Counted from the stretch's first letter, positions 35,847 to 46,659 are shown. The stretch: DNA of 64,000 nt from Annulohypoxylon bovei var. microspora (GCA_022836615.1 MU405253.1:1-64000), one strand, 5' to 3'. Notes: generated by a model not told the origin, from the sequence alone. Made by a program: numbers and translations.

Positions 35847-38236
35847 ATGAGTGAAACGCAACACAGTATCCCCTTGGAGCGAAGACCGGCGGTAAGATTT
35901 TCCGATTGAATGAAACAGTTCTCGTTTAGCAATTAATGCTAATAGGAGCATAAATTCGACTTAGTGCGATAGTTGCAAATCTCGAAAGGTACCGATGCGC
36001 GTTTCTTCACACAACATCTTCACGCCTAGTAGATTAACACTTTCGGTAGACAAAATGTGACAGACGATCGCCATGTGCAAGTTGTGTGACCCTCAATATT
36101 GCTTGCCGAACCACACCCCGGCCTTCCGAAAAGCGACAGCGTGTCCTCATATCATCAAAGTATGATGAAGCTGTACAAGATGTTAGACGTCAACTGAGCG
36201 ATGTGAAAGAAATGTTACAGACACTCATGTTGAGCAAGGACTCAACACCTTACTCGACAGGAACAGCATCAGAGACTACACGTCATACACCACCACCGAT
36301 GATTGATGAACAGGTTCCTAGTCTGGCTAAAGTTCGCGAAGGATACAATGGTGACCCCTCGTTCCAGTCGCATGCCCATCAGGTGAAAAATGCACTTGAA
36401 GCAGCACTCGCCGCTTCTGAACTTCTCAACCTCGACACTCAAGAGGCTTCTGCAACATTATCCCCACAGAAGGTCGCCGAGTTGCTCCATGGTGCAGAGG
36501 CGGCCGACACCGCAACTTCAGTCCCGGCTGCTGCCGCCACTTCTCTTCCTCTGACGGATGATTTAGATTTTGGAACCCTACCACTGCCCCCAGTAGATAT
36601 TGTTCTCAAGCTTTTACGCTTAGCTAAAGCCCAGAAACAACAGTTCTTCGTAGATATCCCAACCTTCGAAGAAGATGAGTTCATTGACATCTGTCGAAGC
36701 GTCTACTTCGCAACGGAGCCCATCTCGCTTTGGACCTGGATATGTGTGAATGTTGGTCTCTATCATCTCTTTTCTGGTATTAACGAGGTTGAGCGTGGGC
36801 GTATGGCCACCACTGCAGATGCAATGCGCTCGTACTGCGGGTTGCTAAAAGAAAATGCCGACGCAGCGATGCAGAGTCTTCGTCTATGTTCGGAACCCTC
36901 GAGGGAATCATGTCGTGCCCTGGCATTACTTGTCAGTATAAGCCTCCAATATATGAAAATGATGGTACTGACTATTTAGGGGACCTTCTATGTCAAGGAA
37001 GGGCATAGTACGATTGCGTGGAGGTTAATCAGCGCTGCCGCAAGAGCGTGTTTAGACTTGGGTTTCCATCGTCTGTCTGAAAATGTCGATAGCCAGGATC
37101 ACCGCCAAAAAGCCTCCGTATTCTGGCATATTTATTGCTGGGAAAAGGGATTGGCCATGACATGTGGCAGGACACCCATCATTCATCATTATGATGTTAC
37201 AACTCCCATTAGAGTGGATCGAGTTGACGCTCCAGCCCGGTGAGTCTTTTCGGGGCTGAACTTTCGGTCTTGCTAACGTTAGTAGAGTATATACCGGCTT
37301 TCTCAATCAAGCAATCATCATGGATGAAATTCAACAGACCCTATTTTCAGGGTCGGCGCGACAGGTCTCACAGCAGACTCGTACTCAACATGTAAGGGGA
37401 TTTGCTGCTAGGCTCATTAGTATCCTAGAATCTGTTAAATCGGTATGTTTCGGCGTAAATTTTGTTGTGGTATCTGGCTAACATCACTAGGCAACACAGG
37501 GGGATGCTACATGGGACGAAATGTATGGAGCTGCCGCCGTATTGGTCGAGATCGTATCGCATTCTCTACTCACTATCGTGTATCGAATTTTTCCACCAAA
37601 TTCCTTGCAGCCTCACCCTCTGCAGTGCTCAGATGAGTGCGTAAACTCGGCGCGCAGAGCGCTATTAAAACTCCTAGAAGTTGGAGAAAACGTACTACGG
37701 AAATATCCAAAGAATTGGGGTATGTTTCTAAATATGTAAGTTCATGAACAAATTTTGCTTTTCTGTTGCTGACGGCTCGACGAAGAATCTTATCTCTGGT
37801 ACCATTCGTCCCCTTTATCGTATTAGCTGGCAATGCCATAGCCACATCCTCTAGCGCCGACCTGGATCTCCTTTCCTCGATAGTGTCGATAGTAGCACCG
37901 ACAGCTGCAAGTTCCCTAACCGTTCGAAAAGTTCATGATGCTTGTGAGAGATTCGGTCGCATCGCGAGCCTTGTGGTGTCGAGCGCTAGTCGGAGCCCCC
38001 TAGACAATGCAGGGTGCCAAAGACAAACTCCGGGTATCGGCTTAGCTGCTGCGGACTCAAACGGATCGCTTGGAATGCCTAATCCCGTGCAAACAAGCCC
38101 CATCGATTACAGCTTTCCCATGGCGCAGCAAGATTGGGACAGTGTTATGGTTGGGTTTGAGTCGGAGCTTGGAGACTACGACTCTAGGGCCCTGACTAAC
38201 ATCATAGAGCCCTATATTACAAATACGAATTGGTGA
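35847..38236 (+). CDS. Zn2Cys6 transcription factor with fungal-specific TF domain, 687 aa, seven exons
   Basis: Exons 35847-35891, 35965-35988, 36050-36931, 36980-37239, 37286-37442, 37491-37735 and 37786-38236 join in phase to 688 codons with stop. The tiny first exons encode the binuclear cluster: Cys16, Cys19, Cys26, Cys32, Cys35, Cys42 (CDSCKSRK | TKCDRRSPCASC...C), exactly C-x2-C-x6-C-x5-C-x2-C-x6-C. A coiled-coil-like linker follows (VQDVRRQLSDVKEMLQTL), then a fungal_trans middle-homology region (FYVKEGHSTIAWRLISAAAR, ACLDLGFHRL, VFWHIYCWEKGLAMTCGR). The gene is intact once the introns are placed; several intron starts look like stops in the raw frame. The nuclear regulator's position between an oxidase and a membrane protein gene suggests pathway-specific control of one or both. 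The donor at 36932 (GTCAGT) is the weakest junction. Confidence 0.85.
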
Positions 38237-38695
38237 TTCGGTGACGTCGAAGGCTTCTCTCGGCGCTAATATCTAAGAGACTGGTTGGCTGAGATATCCC
38301 CTAAGGTGACACAAGTCGTCAGCTCCACTAGGTAAACTTAGTATTAATACCTCGATGATTAACACCACATATTTCGCCAAGAGCCCCAGTTTGCTAGAAG
38401 TCAATTGGTCACTTCAATATGTTAGTGAGGTCTTTTATTGTGTGTTCATTCGGGAGCGTTCCGATAAATTTATTCTTCTGAAGGCTTATTCTTTACAAAA
38501 CATTAGCCACATGACGTAGCTCACACCTTCCTGTGCCTCCTTGATGTTTCTAGGCATTTCTGTGAACGCGTAGTCTCTGCTTTAAATATCTAACGGCACC
38601 CCATCCGAGAAACGTCCTTTTTGTCCACAATAATCTACCTCTACGAATTTCCCGTACTTAGATTTCAAAGGCGAAACTACACAACATCAATCCTA
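38237..38695. other. Intergenic
   Basis: AT-rich spacer holding the terminator side of the Zn2Cys6 gene and the promoter of the membrane-protein gene. No element recognised. Confidence 0.5.
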
Positions 38696-39456
38696 ATGGA
38701 AGACTGTCCGCCCCGGAACTTTTCTTACTACACTTCTGTACCTTCGGTATCGGATATATCTGGACTTGGCGTAAGTTTATAATAAACAGATAAAATTAAT
38801 GAAGTTTAGTAGCCACTAATATTAGACAGGTTCTCCTTGGTTTCATTACTCCGGCTTTCTTTTTGCTCTTAGTAGTCTGCATTTATTATATCTTCACTTA
38901 TGATCCAACCTTAGATCCTTATCGAACAAACGACAATCAAGGAAAGAAATCCGTTCGCCCGAATCCGTTCGATCAAATCATCCTTCGGATAATAAGGAGG
39001 CCTTTTAGAATTGGGGCACCAGAACGGAGGAAATCTTCCATTCACAAGGCTTTACAGGATGCATTCAATAAAGTATGATATGGTCATTGAAATTAACACA
39101 TTAGCTAACTAAGACTAAAGTGTGTTATGTGTATGGCCGACACCCAGGTTATCACGGGACTCGCAATACTTATTGGCGGTTATCTCTTTAGATCGGAGCT
39201 TTCTGCTTTCCATTGGAAAATGATCGCCTATCTGGCCTGGTTCGCTTGTGCGACACATCTCTCGACGTTGGTCTTTCTACGTAATTACCTTATTAATCAC
39301 CCGGCCGAAAGATGGTGGCGACTTATTTCCACCTTCATTTTGATGCTATGCTTAATAATAGCCATGGTACCTACTGGTCATTTTGACTGGGATATTATAT
39401 TAATTTACGGTGTGAATCAATTCGAGGTTTATCACGACGACGAGTATCTTTATCAT

Positions 39457-39602
39457 GAGTGATGCTAAAGACAGATTACTTTTTTTCCATTTTTACAGAT
39501 TACTTTTTTGAACAGCTGGCGACATTCCGCCACCTAATTTAGCGGCACGTATGTCTTAGACAGTTCATCTTGCCCACAACCCTTTATATTTCATACCTGG
39601 CT
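39457..39602 (+). repeat. Left terminal inverted repeat of the MULE (146 bp)
   Basis: Starts GAGTGATGCTAAAGACAG. It differs from the right TIR by three transitions and one base in a T-run. It contains an internal duplicate of CAGATTACTTTTTT (about 39472 and 39495), possibly paired transposase-binding sites. Confidence 0.92.
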
Positions 39603-39657
39603 CCTTGTAACGGTAATGTAATCTCTCTTCCTTTCTCCTGTTCCTTATACTTTCAAG

Positions 39658-41994
39658 ATGCCTAATACGAACCCCACAAGCTTACACCCTGCTGACGCCG
39701 CCGCAGGCCCAGTAATAATACCCAACCCTGAAGATGGCTACCAAGGGCTGTTCCCAACTGCCGAGGCCCTTGAGGCTGTATTGCGTGGTTTTGCGAAAGA
39801 ACACCATTTCGACTTTTCCCGGAGTGGATCATCGAATCGCCGAACAGGTAAAAAAGGGGACGGCCTGCCCACTCGAATAGACCTCGTATGCTCCCAGGGG
39901 TGTGCACAGGCCCCTAAGGGTGTAGGTCTTCGAAAAACCCACACAAAGAAGGCTAAGGACTGTCCTTGGAAGGCCAAGATGATAAGGTCTAAAAGGACCG
40001 GTTGGCAGTGGGTATTCGAGATGTATGGGGGCGGGGATGGGGAGATTTTACACCATAACCACGAGCCCACCCTTCGTGCCGAATCCCACTCAAAGCACCG
40101 GCGCCTCGGGGAAGAATCTCGACGTCAGATTGAAGCTTCCGTACGGGACAATGCTTCCAGGCCGTCTGTTTTGCGGGCTGCCATTCGTAAGGCAACAGGG
40201 GAAAAGCCGACCTTAAAGGATATCAACAATATACGTCAGCAAATCAGAAGACGCATGCGAGAAGGCTTTACGTATACCCAGGCTTTCATACGGCGGCTTC
40301 GAGAGAAGGCATACTGGTATAAGATAAGATGGGAGAATGATGATCCGCTTACTAATCGGCCCGTGGCAATATTTTGGACAATGCCCTATTGCGTTAAGAT
40401 GTGGCAACAGTACCACCAGGTCCTTAGTATTGACAACACTTATAAAACCAATAGATTCGGAATGCCCTTCTTCAGCTGTACAGGTCAAACAGCAACCGGG
40501 TCTGTTTTCAATCGAGCTTTTGGTCTTATATTAGACGAGAAGTTCGAGACTTGTCAGTGGGTCGTCGAGTGCCTTGCCGAGCTACGGGAGCTCATCAAGG
40601 TCCCTGACCCTGATGTTATAATTACGGATTTCGATACAGAGATGAAGAAAGCTCTGTCGTTAAGCTTCCCGAGAGCTAAACAGCAGATCTGCATCTTTCA
40701 TATCAACAAAAATGTCACAGCTAACGTTCCACGCAAATGGAAAAAAAACAAGGATGACCAGGAGCCCAGCTCAGGTGAGGAAGAGCTGAATGAGGGCCCA
40801 TCGGAAAGTGAAGATCGACATCATCTTGCCAGGCTTAATAAGTATGCGAATAAACACCTGAAGGTCGAATCGTTTGAGTTCGAGACTGAGCTAGACGATA
40901 TACCAGCTACAAAGGATGGTTTATACGGCTTGTGGGAGATGGTTTTATACTGCCCCGCGGAAGCCGGGTTTGTGGAGGCTTGGAATCTGCTATTAAGAAA
41001 GTTTGAATACACCCAGCCTGCTGTTGTTTCCTATCTTCTAAACACCTATATGTCGGTTAAAGAAGAGTGGGCTACATGCTATACCCACGGCAACAGTAAT
41101 TACGGTGTAAGGACTACTTCGCCAACGGAAACAAACCACAAGGCACTCAAGTCTTTCGTGTTGGATGGTCACGCTGATTTGTTGAAGCTTCTACTGGCGC
41201 TAGAGGAGCTCCTAGAAGCGCAAGAGGAGAACCACGAATTACAGCTATCTGACGATATATTGAAGATCAGGCATGACTGGCTTGGAAGAGAGTACCTCGG
41301 CAATTTACCTGGCCTGGTTACTAGGAAGGCACTTGGTCTTATTAATGAACAGTTCCAGCTTGCCAGTCTTCATACAGTTGCACCCAGCCGCCCGAAACCA
41401 CCCAAGATCGATAAATGCATGTGTAAGAGGAACGGGGTGAGAGCTTACCTTGGGATCTACTGTTACCACGAGATATACAAGAAGATCAACATCACGAGAA
41501 CTAATCCGCAAATTTCCCCTTTAACCTTGGATGGTATAGACCCCTTTTGGCACACAAAAAAGCCCCTCTTCATAGAGGAACCGGACCTGGCTATCCTGGA
41601 CCCACCAATGGCTGTACCTAAAGGGCGGCCTGCCACAGGGACTGCGGTTACATTAGCACAGGCGATTCGAAAGGAGAAAGGCCGCAGGGCCGGCGGGAGA
41701 GCTGCGAAGCGAGGGGGGGGATTAGCACCCTCACAGCGAAGAAATAGGTCTCACTGGGAAGACGTCGACGAAAGAGGGGGGGTTAATACGAGGGCGAAGC
41801 GCCGGCGAGCTGATACAGCGGGAGCTTCTAGCCAGGTGGCTACACAAGGGGCTGCAGAAGAGTCACCCCCCGCAGAGGATTGTATCGTGGCGAGGCCTGC
41901 CGGGTCATATACGAGGCCTGCCGGGCCATATACTGTGCTTCGTCTCCGGGAGAGGCGACGGCCACGTCTTGTTATGCTAGAAGATCGCAGGTAA
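39658..41994 (+). CDS. MULE transposase, 778 aa
   Basis: Intact single-exon frame starting 56 bases after the left TIR and ending 25 bases before the right TIR. The N-terminus (about residues 65-145) has a FAR1/WRKY-GCM1-like zinc-binding pattern (Cys-x3-Cys ... DCPWKAKMIR ... ILHHNHEP). The central DDE domain shows Asp259 in LSIDNTYKTN, Asp324 in VIITDFDTEMKKAL and Glu491 in TTSPTETNHKALK, the expected order and context for MULE transposases. A SWIM-type zinc motif (CMCKRNG...YCYHEIY) follows at about residues 585-605. The C-terminus is basic with Arg/Gly runs and a short duplicated RPAGxYT peptide, likely nuclear targeting or DNA contact. No stops or frameshifts, so it may be active. Confidence 0.93.
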   Translation: MPNTNPTSLHPADAAAGPVIIPNPEDGYQGLFPTAEALEAVLRGFAKEHHFDFSRSGSSNRRTGKKGDGLPTRIDLVCSQGCAQAPKGVGLRKTHTKKAKDCPWKAKMIRSKRTGWQWVFEMYGGGDGEILHHNHEPTLRAESHSKHRRLGEESRRQIEASVRDNASRPSVLRAAIRKATGEKPTLKDINNIRQQIRRRMREGFTYTQAFIRRLREKAYWYKIRWENDDPLTNRPVAIFWTMPYCVKMWQQYHQVLSIDNTYKTNRFGMPFFSCTGQTATGSVFNRAFGLILDEKFETCQWVVECLAELRELIKVPDPDVIITDFDTEMKKALSLSFPRAKQQICIFHINKNVTANVPRKWKKNKDDQEPSSGEEELNEGPSESEDRHHLARLNKYANKHLKVESFEFETELDDIPATKDGLYGLWEMVLYCPAEAGFVEAWNLLLRKFEYTQPAVVSYLLNTYMSVKEEWATCYTHGNSNYGVRTTSPTETNHKALKSFVLDGHADLLKLLLALEELLEAQEENHELQLSDDILKIRHDWLGREYLGNLPGLVTRKALGLINEQFQLASLHTVAPSRPKPPKIDKCMCKRNGVRAYLGIYCYHEIYKKINITRTNPQISPLTLDGIDPFWHTKKPLFIEEPDLAILDPPMAVPKGRPATGTAVTLAQAIRKEKGRRAGGRAAKRGGGLAPSQRRNRSHWEDVDERGGVNTRAKRRRADTAGASSQVATQGAAEESPPAEDCIVARPAGSYTRPAGPYTVLRLRERRRPRLVMLEDRR

Positions 41995-42018
41995 TAAGGT
42001 TAAATATTAGTAATATAC

Positions 42019-42165
42019 AGCCAGGTATGAAATATAAAGGGTTGTGGGCAAGATGAATTGTCTAAGACATACGTGCTGCTAAATTAGGTGGCGGAGTGTC
42101 GCCAGCTGTTCAAAAAAGTAATCTGTAAAAATGGAAAAAAAAGTAATCTGTCTTTAGCATCACTC
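42019..42165 (-). repeat. Right terminal inverted repeat of the MULE (147 bp)
   Basis: Reverse complement of the left TIR with three transitions and one extra T. Ends GCATCACTC next to the second target-duplication copy TTTATCAT. Confidence 0.92.
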
Positions 42166-43554
42166 TTTATCATATCTGCCATTATATTGATGCTCTTCCT
42201 TCGGACAACCCTACTCAGTATTTTAAATCCAAGTTCAACCCTGTACTGTCTGATGGAAAAGATTCGATGATTTTATCGATACTTCTATTGGCACTAGGTT
42301 TCTTTACGCGGATTTTCAAACTCCATCGTCATATTTTATGGTTTCAAACGGAATTAATCTCACATTATATGATTGATAAAGTGCTCGACAGTGCTTCTTT
42401 CTTCCAGAGGTTCTTTGGCATTTCAATATTGCAAGACCGAGTTGTTTCTAATATCGTAGTCTCAGCACATATGACTCTCTGTGTGTGGATAGACCTGTGG
42501 GCGTCAATGGCCTCCGATGCAAGTCCTACCCTATAGCCCCTTTCGAATTTGGATCCTACTGACACAAATTCAAGGTTTACTGGTTGATCCTTTCATTAGC
42601 ATGGGGGACAATGAAGATTCTTCAACTCCGAGTTATTCTAGATCTACCAGGAAACCAAAACGACCGGTGGTCATTCGGCCAAGTCCTTCCAGTGCTTCTT
42701 CTCTCTTTGCCCGTGATAACTTTGATTGAGCTATTTCTCAAATCTTTATTTTCAGGTTTGATTCATGGGTCCTAAGTTTCTGTTCGTTATGTGCTAATAT
42801 GTAACCTAGAAAGAGAACGTACGGTATATAACAGCTCTATCCAACAATCAGGTATGTATACTGCCTAGGTATCGTCTATGAAAATACCTTTCATTAATTA
42901 ATTTTAACAAACTCAGCCGAGCTATTGGATACAGAGCTTAATGATATTCCGACCGAACCTCGAACAGGCATTAGCGGTAGCCGATCAATCAATCCGAATA
43001 GTGAATCCTTTTCGAAATGGATAATCAGGCCGGAACTTCTCAACACGTATTACCAAGAAAGCAATTGGATGCTCTGGGTTGTTATTCTATGCAATGCACA
43101 TACCGTTACAATGTCAATATTTCTCCTATTGCCCAATGGAACAAGGGAGTTTCTAATTCCAAACAATATATCGACTGACGCTTTGCAATCGGCGCGATCA
43201 TTGATTATATGGTTCATCTTTGTTCAAGGAGCGACGATTCAACTTGCCATTCTTCTATTTTCTTTTATCGAGATGAAATGGAAAAACCGAAGTTTAACTC
43301 GTTTTACAGTCATATTTATCGCATCACTCTTGATGAGTCTATCTCTCATTGTTAGTTTTTATTCATATGACCCGCAGCTTTCTTATCTTTTTCTTACATT
43401 TGGACTATTCATGATATCGTTAATTGTCAGACAAGCATCTGCATTTGTAAGGACCTGGAGGAATAAGCCTCATGGATTACAATCAGAAGAGGCCCTTCAA
43501 AATCAAACCCCTTCAACCGGGTTAAATCCTTGCGTATTAGACGCAATAGTTTAA

Positions 43555-45042
43555 ATTTCTGGTTGACCTCTTGTATCTCCGATCGGGAGATAAGTCGATT
43601 TGGGGACGTGGGACGGCGTATTTATTCTGTTTGATTTTGTTGTGATGGAGTTATATGATCGGAGTTAATTACACTTAGTCGGCCGGATATAATCTGTTAC
43701 TATAAACGATACCTACCTAAAAATGAGGCTCCTTGTCCGAAACTTCGGGGTTATTATGGCTAAGGATTGCAATCCTTTTAATGCAATTGAATCCCTTGCT
43801 ATACTTTCAAATCTTCCAGAACTTCTTTATTGTTTTACCGTCCATATTATTGTTTTTCCGTACGTACCTATGTTACTTCAATATATTCCAGTATAGGTAC
43901 CTTTCAGGTTGAGCTCTTAAGTTTTAACTAGTGCGGTATTGAGGACAGGACGACGACAACTGTCGAGGTTGGCGATATCAACACGCTCAAATACATCAAT
44001 GCCGTGAATTAGTATCTAAAGATCTGGATTACCCTTCGTCGCGGTATGTCGAATAAGAACATTCATCTAAGTCACATGTTACACGAAAAGAGAACACATA
44101 TGAGGAATTGGAGCGGGTAAAGTTTCCTCGTTTTAACGTAGAATCCACCTGGGTAGTATACCCTAACCGAGGTGTGACGCTATGTACACACGAGTACACG
44201 CAGGTCTAGTCCTCGGATAGGATTGGCCGAATCTAAGGCCGGTTTCGCTGTTAGTCAATGCTAACCCCTCTAACCCCTGCAAAGTGCGGATCTGATAACT
44301 TTGTCCCCGCTGCCCCACATGTCCATCGCGTCGTTTCTTCTGTGCGGCGCTGACGTCTTTCAGTGATCACCGCCCTTTTCGCTCGTTATCAGATCCGTGT
44401 GGAAATTGGAATCTTCGGACCGGCTAGGTAATATTACAAACCGGAATTGGCAACTAACGTACATAGGTAATAAGTCTGGGTACTGCTTGGTTAACTAGTC
44501 ATCTAAACCCCGAATTTCAATGTCGGGCGAAAAAAAGGAGTTAAAGGGATATTGTATTTTATTTCTATTTACCTACCTTCCTAGTAAGTACCTACGAGGT
44601 AGTAATGATGAACGAAACAGGGTGTGCCGTGTATTCGGCACCAAGTACGACGATGTGCATCGTTCCCAAGGTAAATGTTATTGACCATGTGTCCGAATTG
44701 ACATACATAGGGTAGCTAGAATGGATCCAATCGTGACTATGCTCCAAAGCCCTTAGACCCCTACCTTGGGTACTTGAAAATACATAATGACCAGGGTTAC
44801 CTGGCCTGCCGGTGTCTTTTCTTATTCTTAATTTCTTTGCTTCGCCAATGATCTCAATATCTATCAGATTCATCAGGCTATTTTTCCAGACTTTGATCCG
44901 TGTACCGAGAAGCTGACCCTGACTAACCCTTGACTCCTTTTAATTCCTCCCCTTTTTTTTTTCTCAATTTAATATAACGCAGCTAGCCGTGAGCAAGAGG
45001 GATAATAGAAACCTTCCTAGATAGTTAGCGTTCATCAAATTC
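43555..45042. other. Intergenic/promoter region of the FAD oxidoreductase
   Basis: 1.5 kb spacer. It holds the two GATCWGATAA sites (44289-44395); otherwise AT-rich with no supported ORF. A CT-rich stretch just before 44980 is likely a leader or core promoter. Confidence 0.55.
44287..44397. promoter_or_regulatory. Paired SreA/Sre1-type iron-repressor sites (inverted)
   Basis: CGGATCTGATAAC at 44287-44299 and its exact reverse complement at 44385-44397. The core ATCTGATAA (44290-44298 plus; 44386-44394 minus) equals the published SreA/Sre1/SRE consensus (G/A)ATC(T/A)GATAA of iron-sensing GATA repressors. They lie about 650-750 bp upstream of the oxidoreductase ATG. The 13-bp inverted repeat could instead be the ends of a 111-bp MITE. 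Confidence 0.6.
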
Positions 45043-46659
45043 ATGTTCTTGCGGTCAACATTTTCTTATTTGAACGCATCCGTTGCCAGGTTTTCGACCC
45101 CGTCTTTGAAATACTGTTGCATCCTCTTCTGCGGAGCAAACGCAACAACCACTCCGCGGTTCCACTTCACTACCTTCAATTCTCCGACAGCAAGATTCGC
45201 AATGGCCTCTCAATTTGCCAACGTCAGCGCCGGCCGCACCGAGGCCAACCCCTACAGAGTCTTGATCGCCGGCGGCTGCTATGGCGGCCTAGCAGCGGCT
45301 ATTAATCTGCTCGACAGATGCGACACCATCGAGTCTCCCATTCCTGTCGAGATCACTATCGTCGACGAGCGCGACGGCTTCTGTATGTGATCTGTCACAT
45401 CCATGTCCCTTGCCGCACATGAATTTCTGCAATTCTGTCTCCGATTAAATAACTGCATTGCAGACCCCCACTAATTCTCATTTCCCAGACCATGTAATCG
45501 GTTCGCCTCTAGCTCTAGCCTCAACCAGCTACGCCGAGAAGGCCTGGGTCTACTACAAGAACATCCCCATCCTGCAGAGGCCCGACGTGCGCTTCGTCCA
45601 CGGCACCGTCAGCAAGGTCGACCCCGAGACCAAGACGGCGACTATTGTCGAGCAGCCGAACCAGGAAGAGCGGGCCGAGGCATATGACTTCTTCGTCGCC
45701 GCCACCGGTCTTCGGCGGGTCTGGCCCGTGGTGCCGCAATCGGCCAAGAAGGAAGATTACCTTGAGGAGGCACGCCGACACATCAGTGCCGTGACTAACA
45801 GCACTGTGCCCGTGTTAATCGTCGGTGGAGGTTAGTCAAGTCCACCCAATTCAATTATACTCCTATTTACACATACAGGCGCCGTGGGCATCGAAATGGC
45901 CGCCGAGCTCAAGGAGGTGCAGCCCCAGGTTAAGGTCATTCTGGCTCACTCCCGGGATAAGCTGCTATCGGCCGAGCCGCTCCCCGACAACGTAAAGGAC
46001 TGCGCACTCGACCTGACACAAGAGGCTGGCGTCGAAGTGCTACTGAACCACCGACTGAAGAGCCAAACGCCCGTCAAGAACGCCGACGGCACCGAGGTGT
46101 TCGACGTCGAGTTCGAGAACGGTCACAAGATGACTGTGAGCCAGGTCGTCATGGCCATCTCTTGCAGCGAGCCCACGACGACGTACCTACCCGCGGAGAC
46201 GCTCAACGAGGAGCGCTACGTCAACATCCGGCCGTCGTTGCAGCTGTCCTCGGACAAGATCCGCGACGCAGGGTCGCACTTCGCCGTCGGCGACCTGATC
46301 AACTGGTCCGGCATCAAGCGCTGCGGCTCGGCCATGCACCAGGGCAAATACGCCGGATTCAACATCCACCAGCTTATGCTCCAGGATATCCAAGGCAAGG
46401 AGCCTATGTTCAACGAGCTCGGCGTGGTCCCGCCTATGATCGGCCTTGCTGTCGGCAAGAACGCCCTCTCGTACGGCAATGAGGGGATGAAGCATGGCAA
46501 GCAGGTGATGGAGTGGTTCTTCGAGGAGGATCTAGGTTTTAAGAGTAAGTTATCCCACACCAACCACCTACCTTATCGTGATGACTTTGAAATTGGTGGC
46601 TAACGTGTTATCGCATAGTTGTCTGGGATCATCTTAACCTTGGAGGTACCAAGGCATGA
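45043..46659 (+). CDS. AIF-like FAD/NAD(P)H oxidoreductase, 462 aa
   Basis: Four exons: 45043-45382, 45489-45830, 45879-46544 and 46619-46659; all introns are phase 1. Two Rossmann dinucleotide motifs are visible: LIAGGCYGGLAAAI (FAD, near residues 74-87) and VLIVGGGAVGIEMAAEL (NAD(P)H, mid-protein). GDLINWSGIKRCGSAMHQGK near the C-terminus matches the GD motif that contacts FAD ribityl. This is the class-II pyridine-nucleotide oxidoreductase fold of AIF/AMID-type proteins. The first 53 residues (MFLRSTFSYLNASVARFST...) are basic and Ser-rich and could be a mitochondrial targeting sequence; a second ATG at 45202 would give a cytosolic form of 409 aa. It faces the siderophore acyltransferase tail to tail and has iron-type GATA sites upstream, so a role in iron handling is possible. 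Confidence 0.85.

Larger units (their letters stand above)
39457..42165 (+). mobile_element. Complete Hop-like Mutator (MULE) DNA transposon
   Basis: A 2.7-kb autonomous-looking element: long terminal inverted repeats at 39457-39602 and 42019-42165, a single transposase ORF filling the interior, and a target-site duplication of 8-10 bp. TTTATCAT is at 39449-39456 and 42166-42173; counting the shared C, a 9-bp CTTTATCAT is possible. The long TIRs, the about 9-bp duplication and the MULE-type transposase match the Hop group of fungal Mutator-like elements first described from Fusarium oxysporum. The element sits inside an exon of the membrane-protein gene in the same orientation. Confidence 0.92.
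38696..43554 (+). pseudogene. Multi-pass membrane protein gene split by a MULE insertion
   Basis: Coding exons: 38696-38770, 38830-39072, 39121-39456, then after the transposon 42174-42518, 42575-42755, 42810-42851 and 42917-43554. Ignoring the 2.7-kb insert and one target-duplication copy, all phases agree and give 619 codons with no internal stop. The protein has many hydrophobic segments (FITPAFFLLLVVCIYYIF, VITGLAILIGGYLF, FILMLCLIIAMV, ILSILLLALGFF, VLPVLLLSLPVITLIELF, WVVILCNAHTVTMSIFLLL, FTVIFIASLLMSLSLIV) and resembles a conserved fungal hypothetical multi-span family. With the insert, translation stops one codon after the junction (GAG TGA in the TIR), leaving about 219 residues. The intron at 42519-42574 uses a GC donor (GCAAGT) with an AAG acceptor. 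The remaining sequence shows no other decay, so the insertion is recent. Confidence 0.85.

Noticed and set aside
36932..38000. Apparent stops and frameshifts making the Zn2Cys6 regulator look like a pseudogene
   Set aside because: Every interruption is removed by an in-phase intron with branch point and acceptor, and the joined frame is intact.
45521..46563. Minus-strand frames of 60-115 codons opposite the oxidoreductase
   Set aside because: Shadows of a well-supported gene in high-GC coding sequence.
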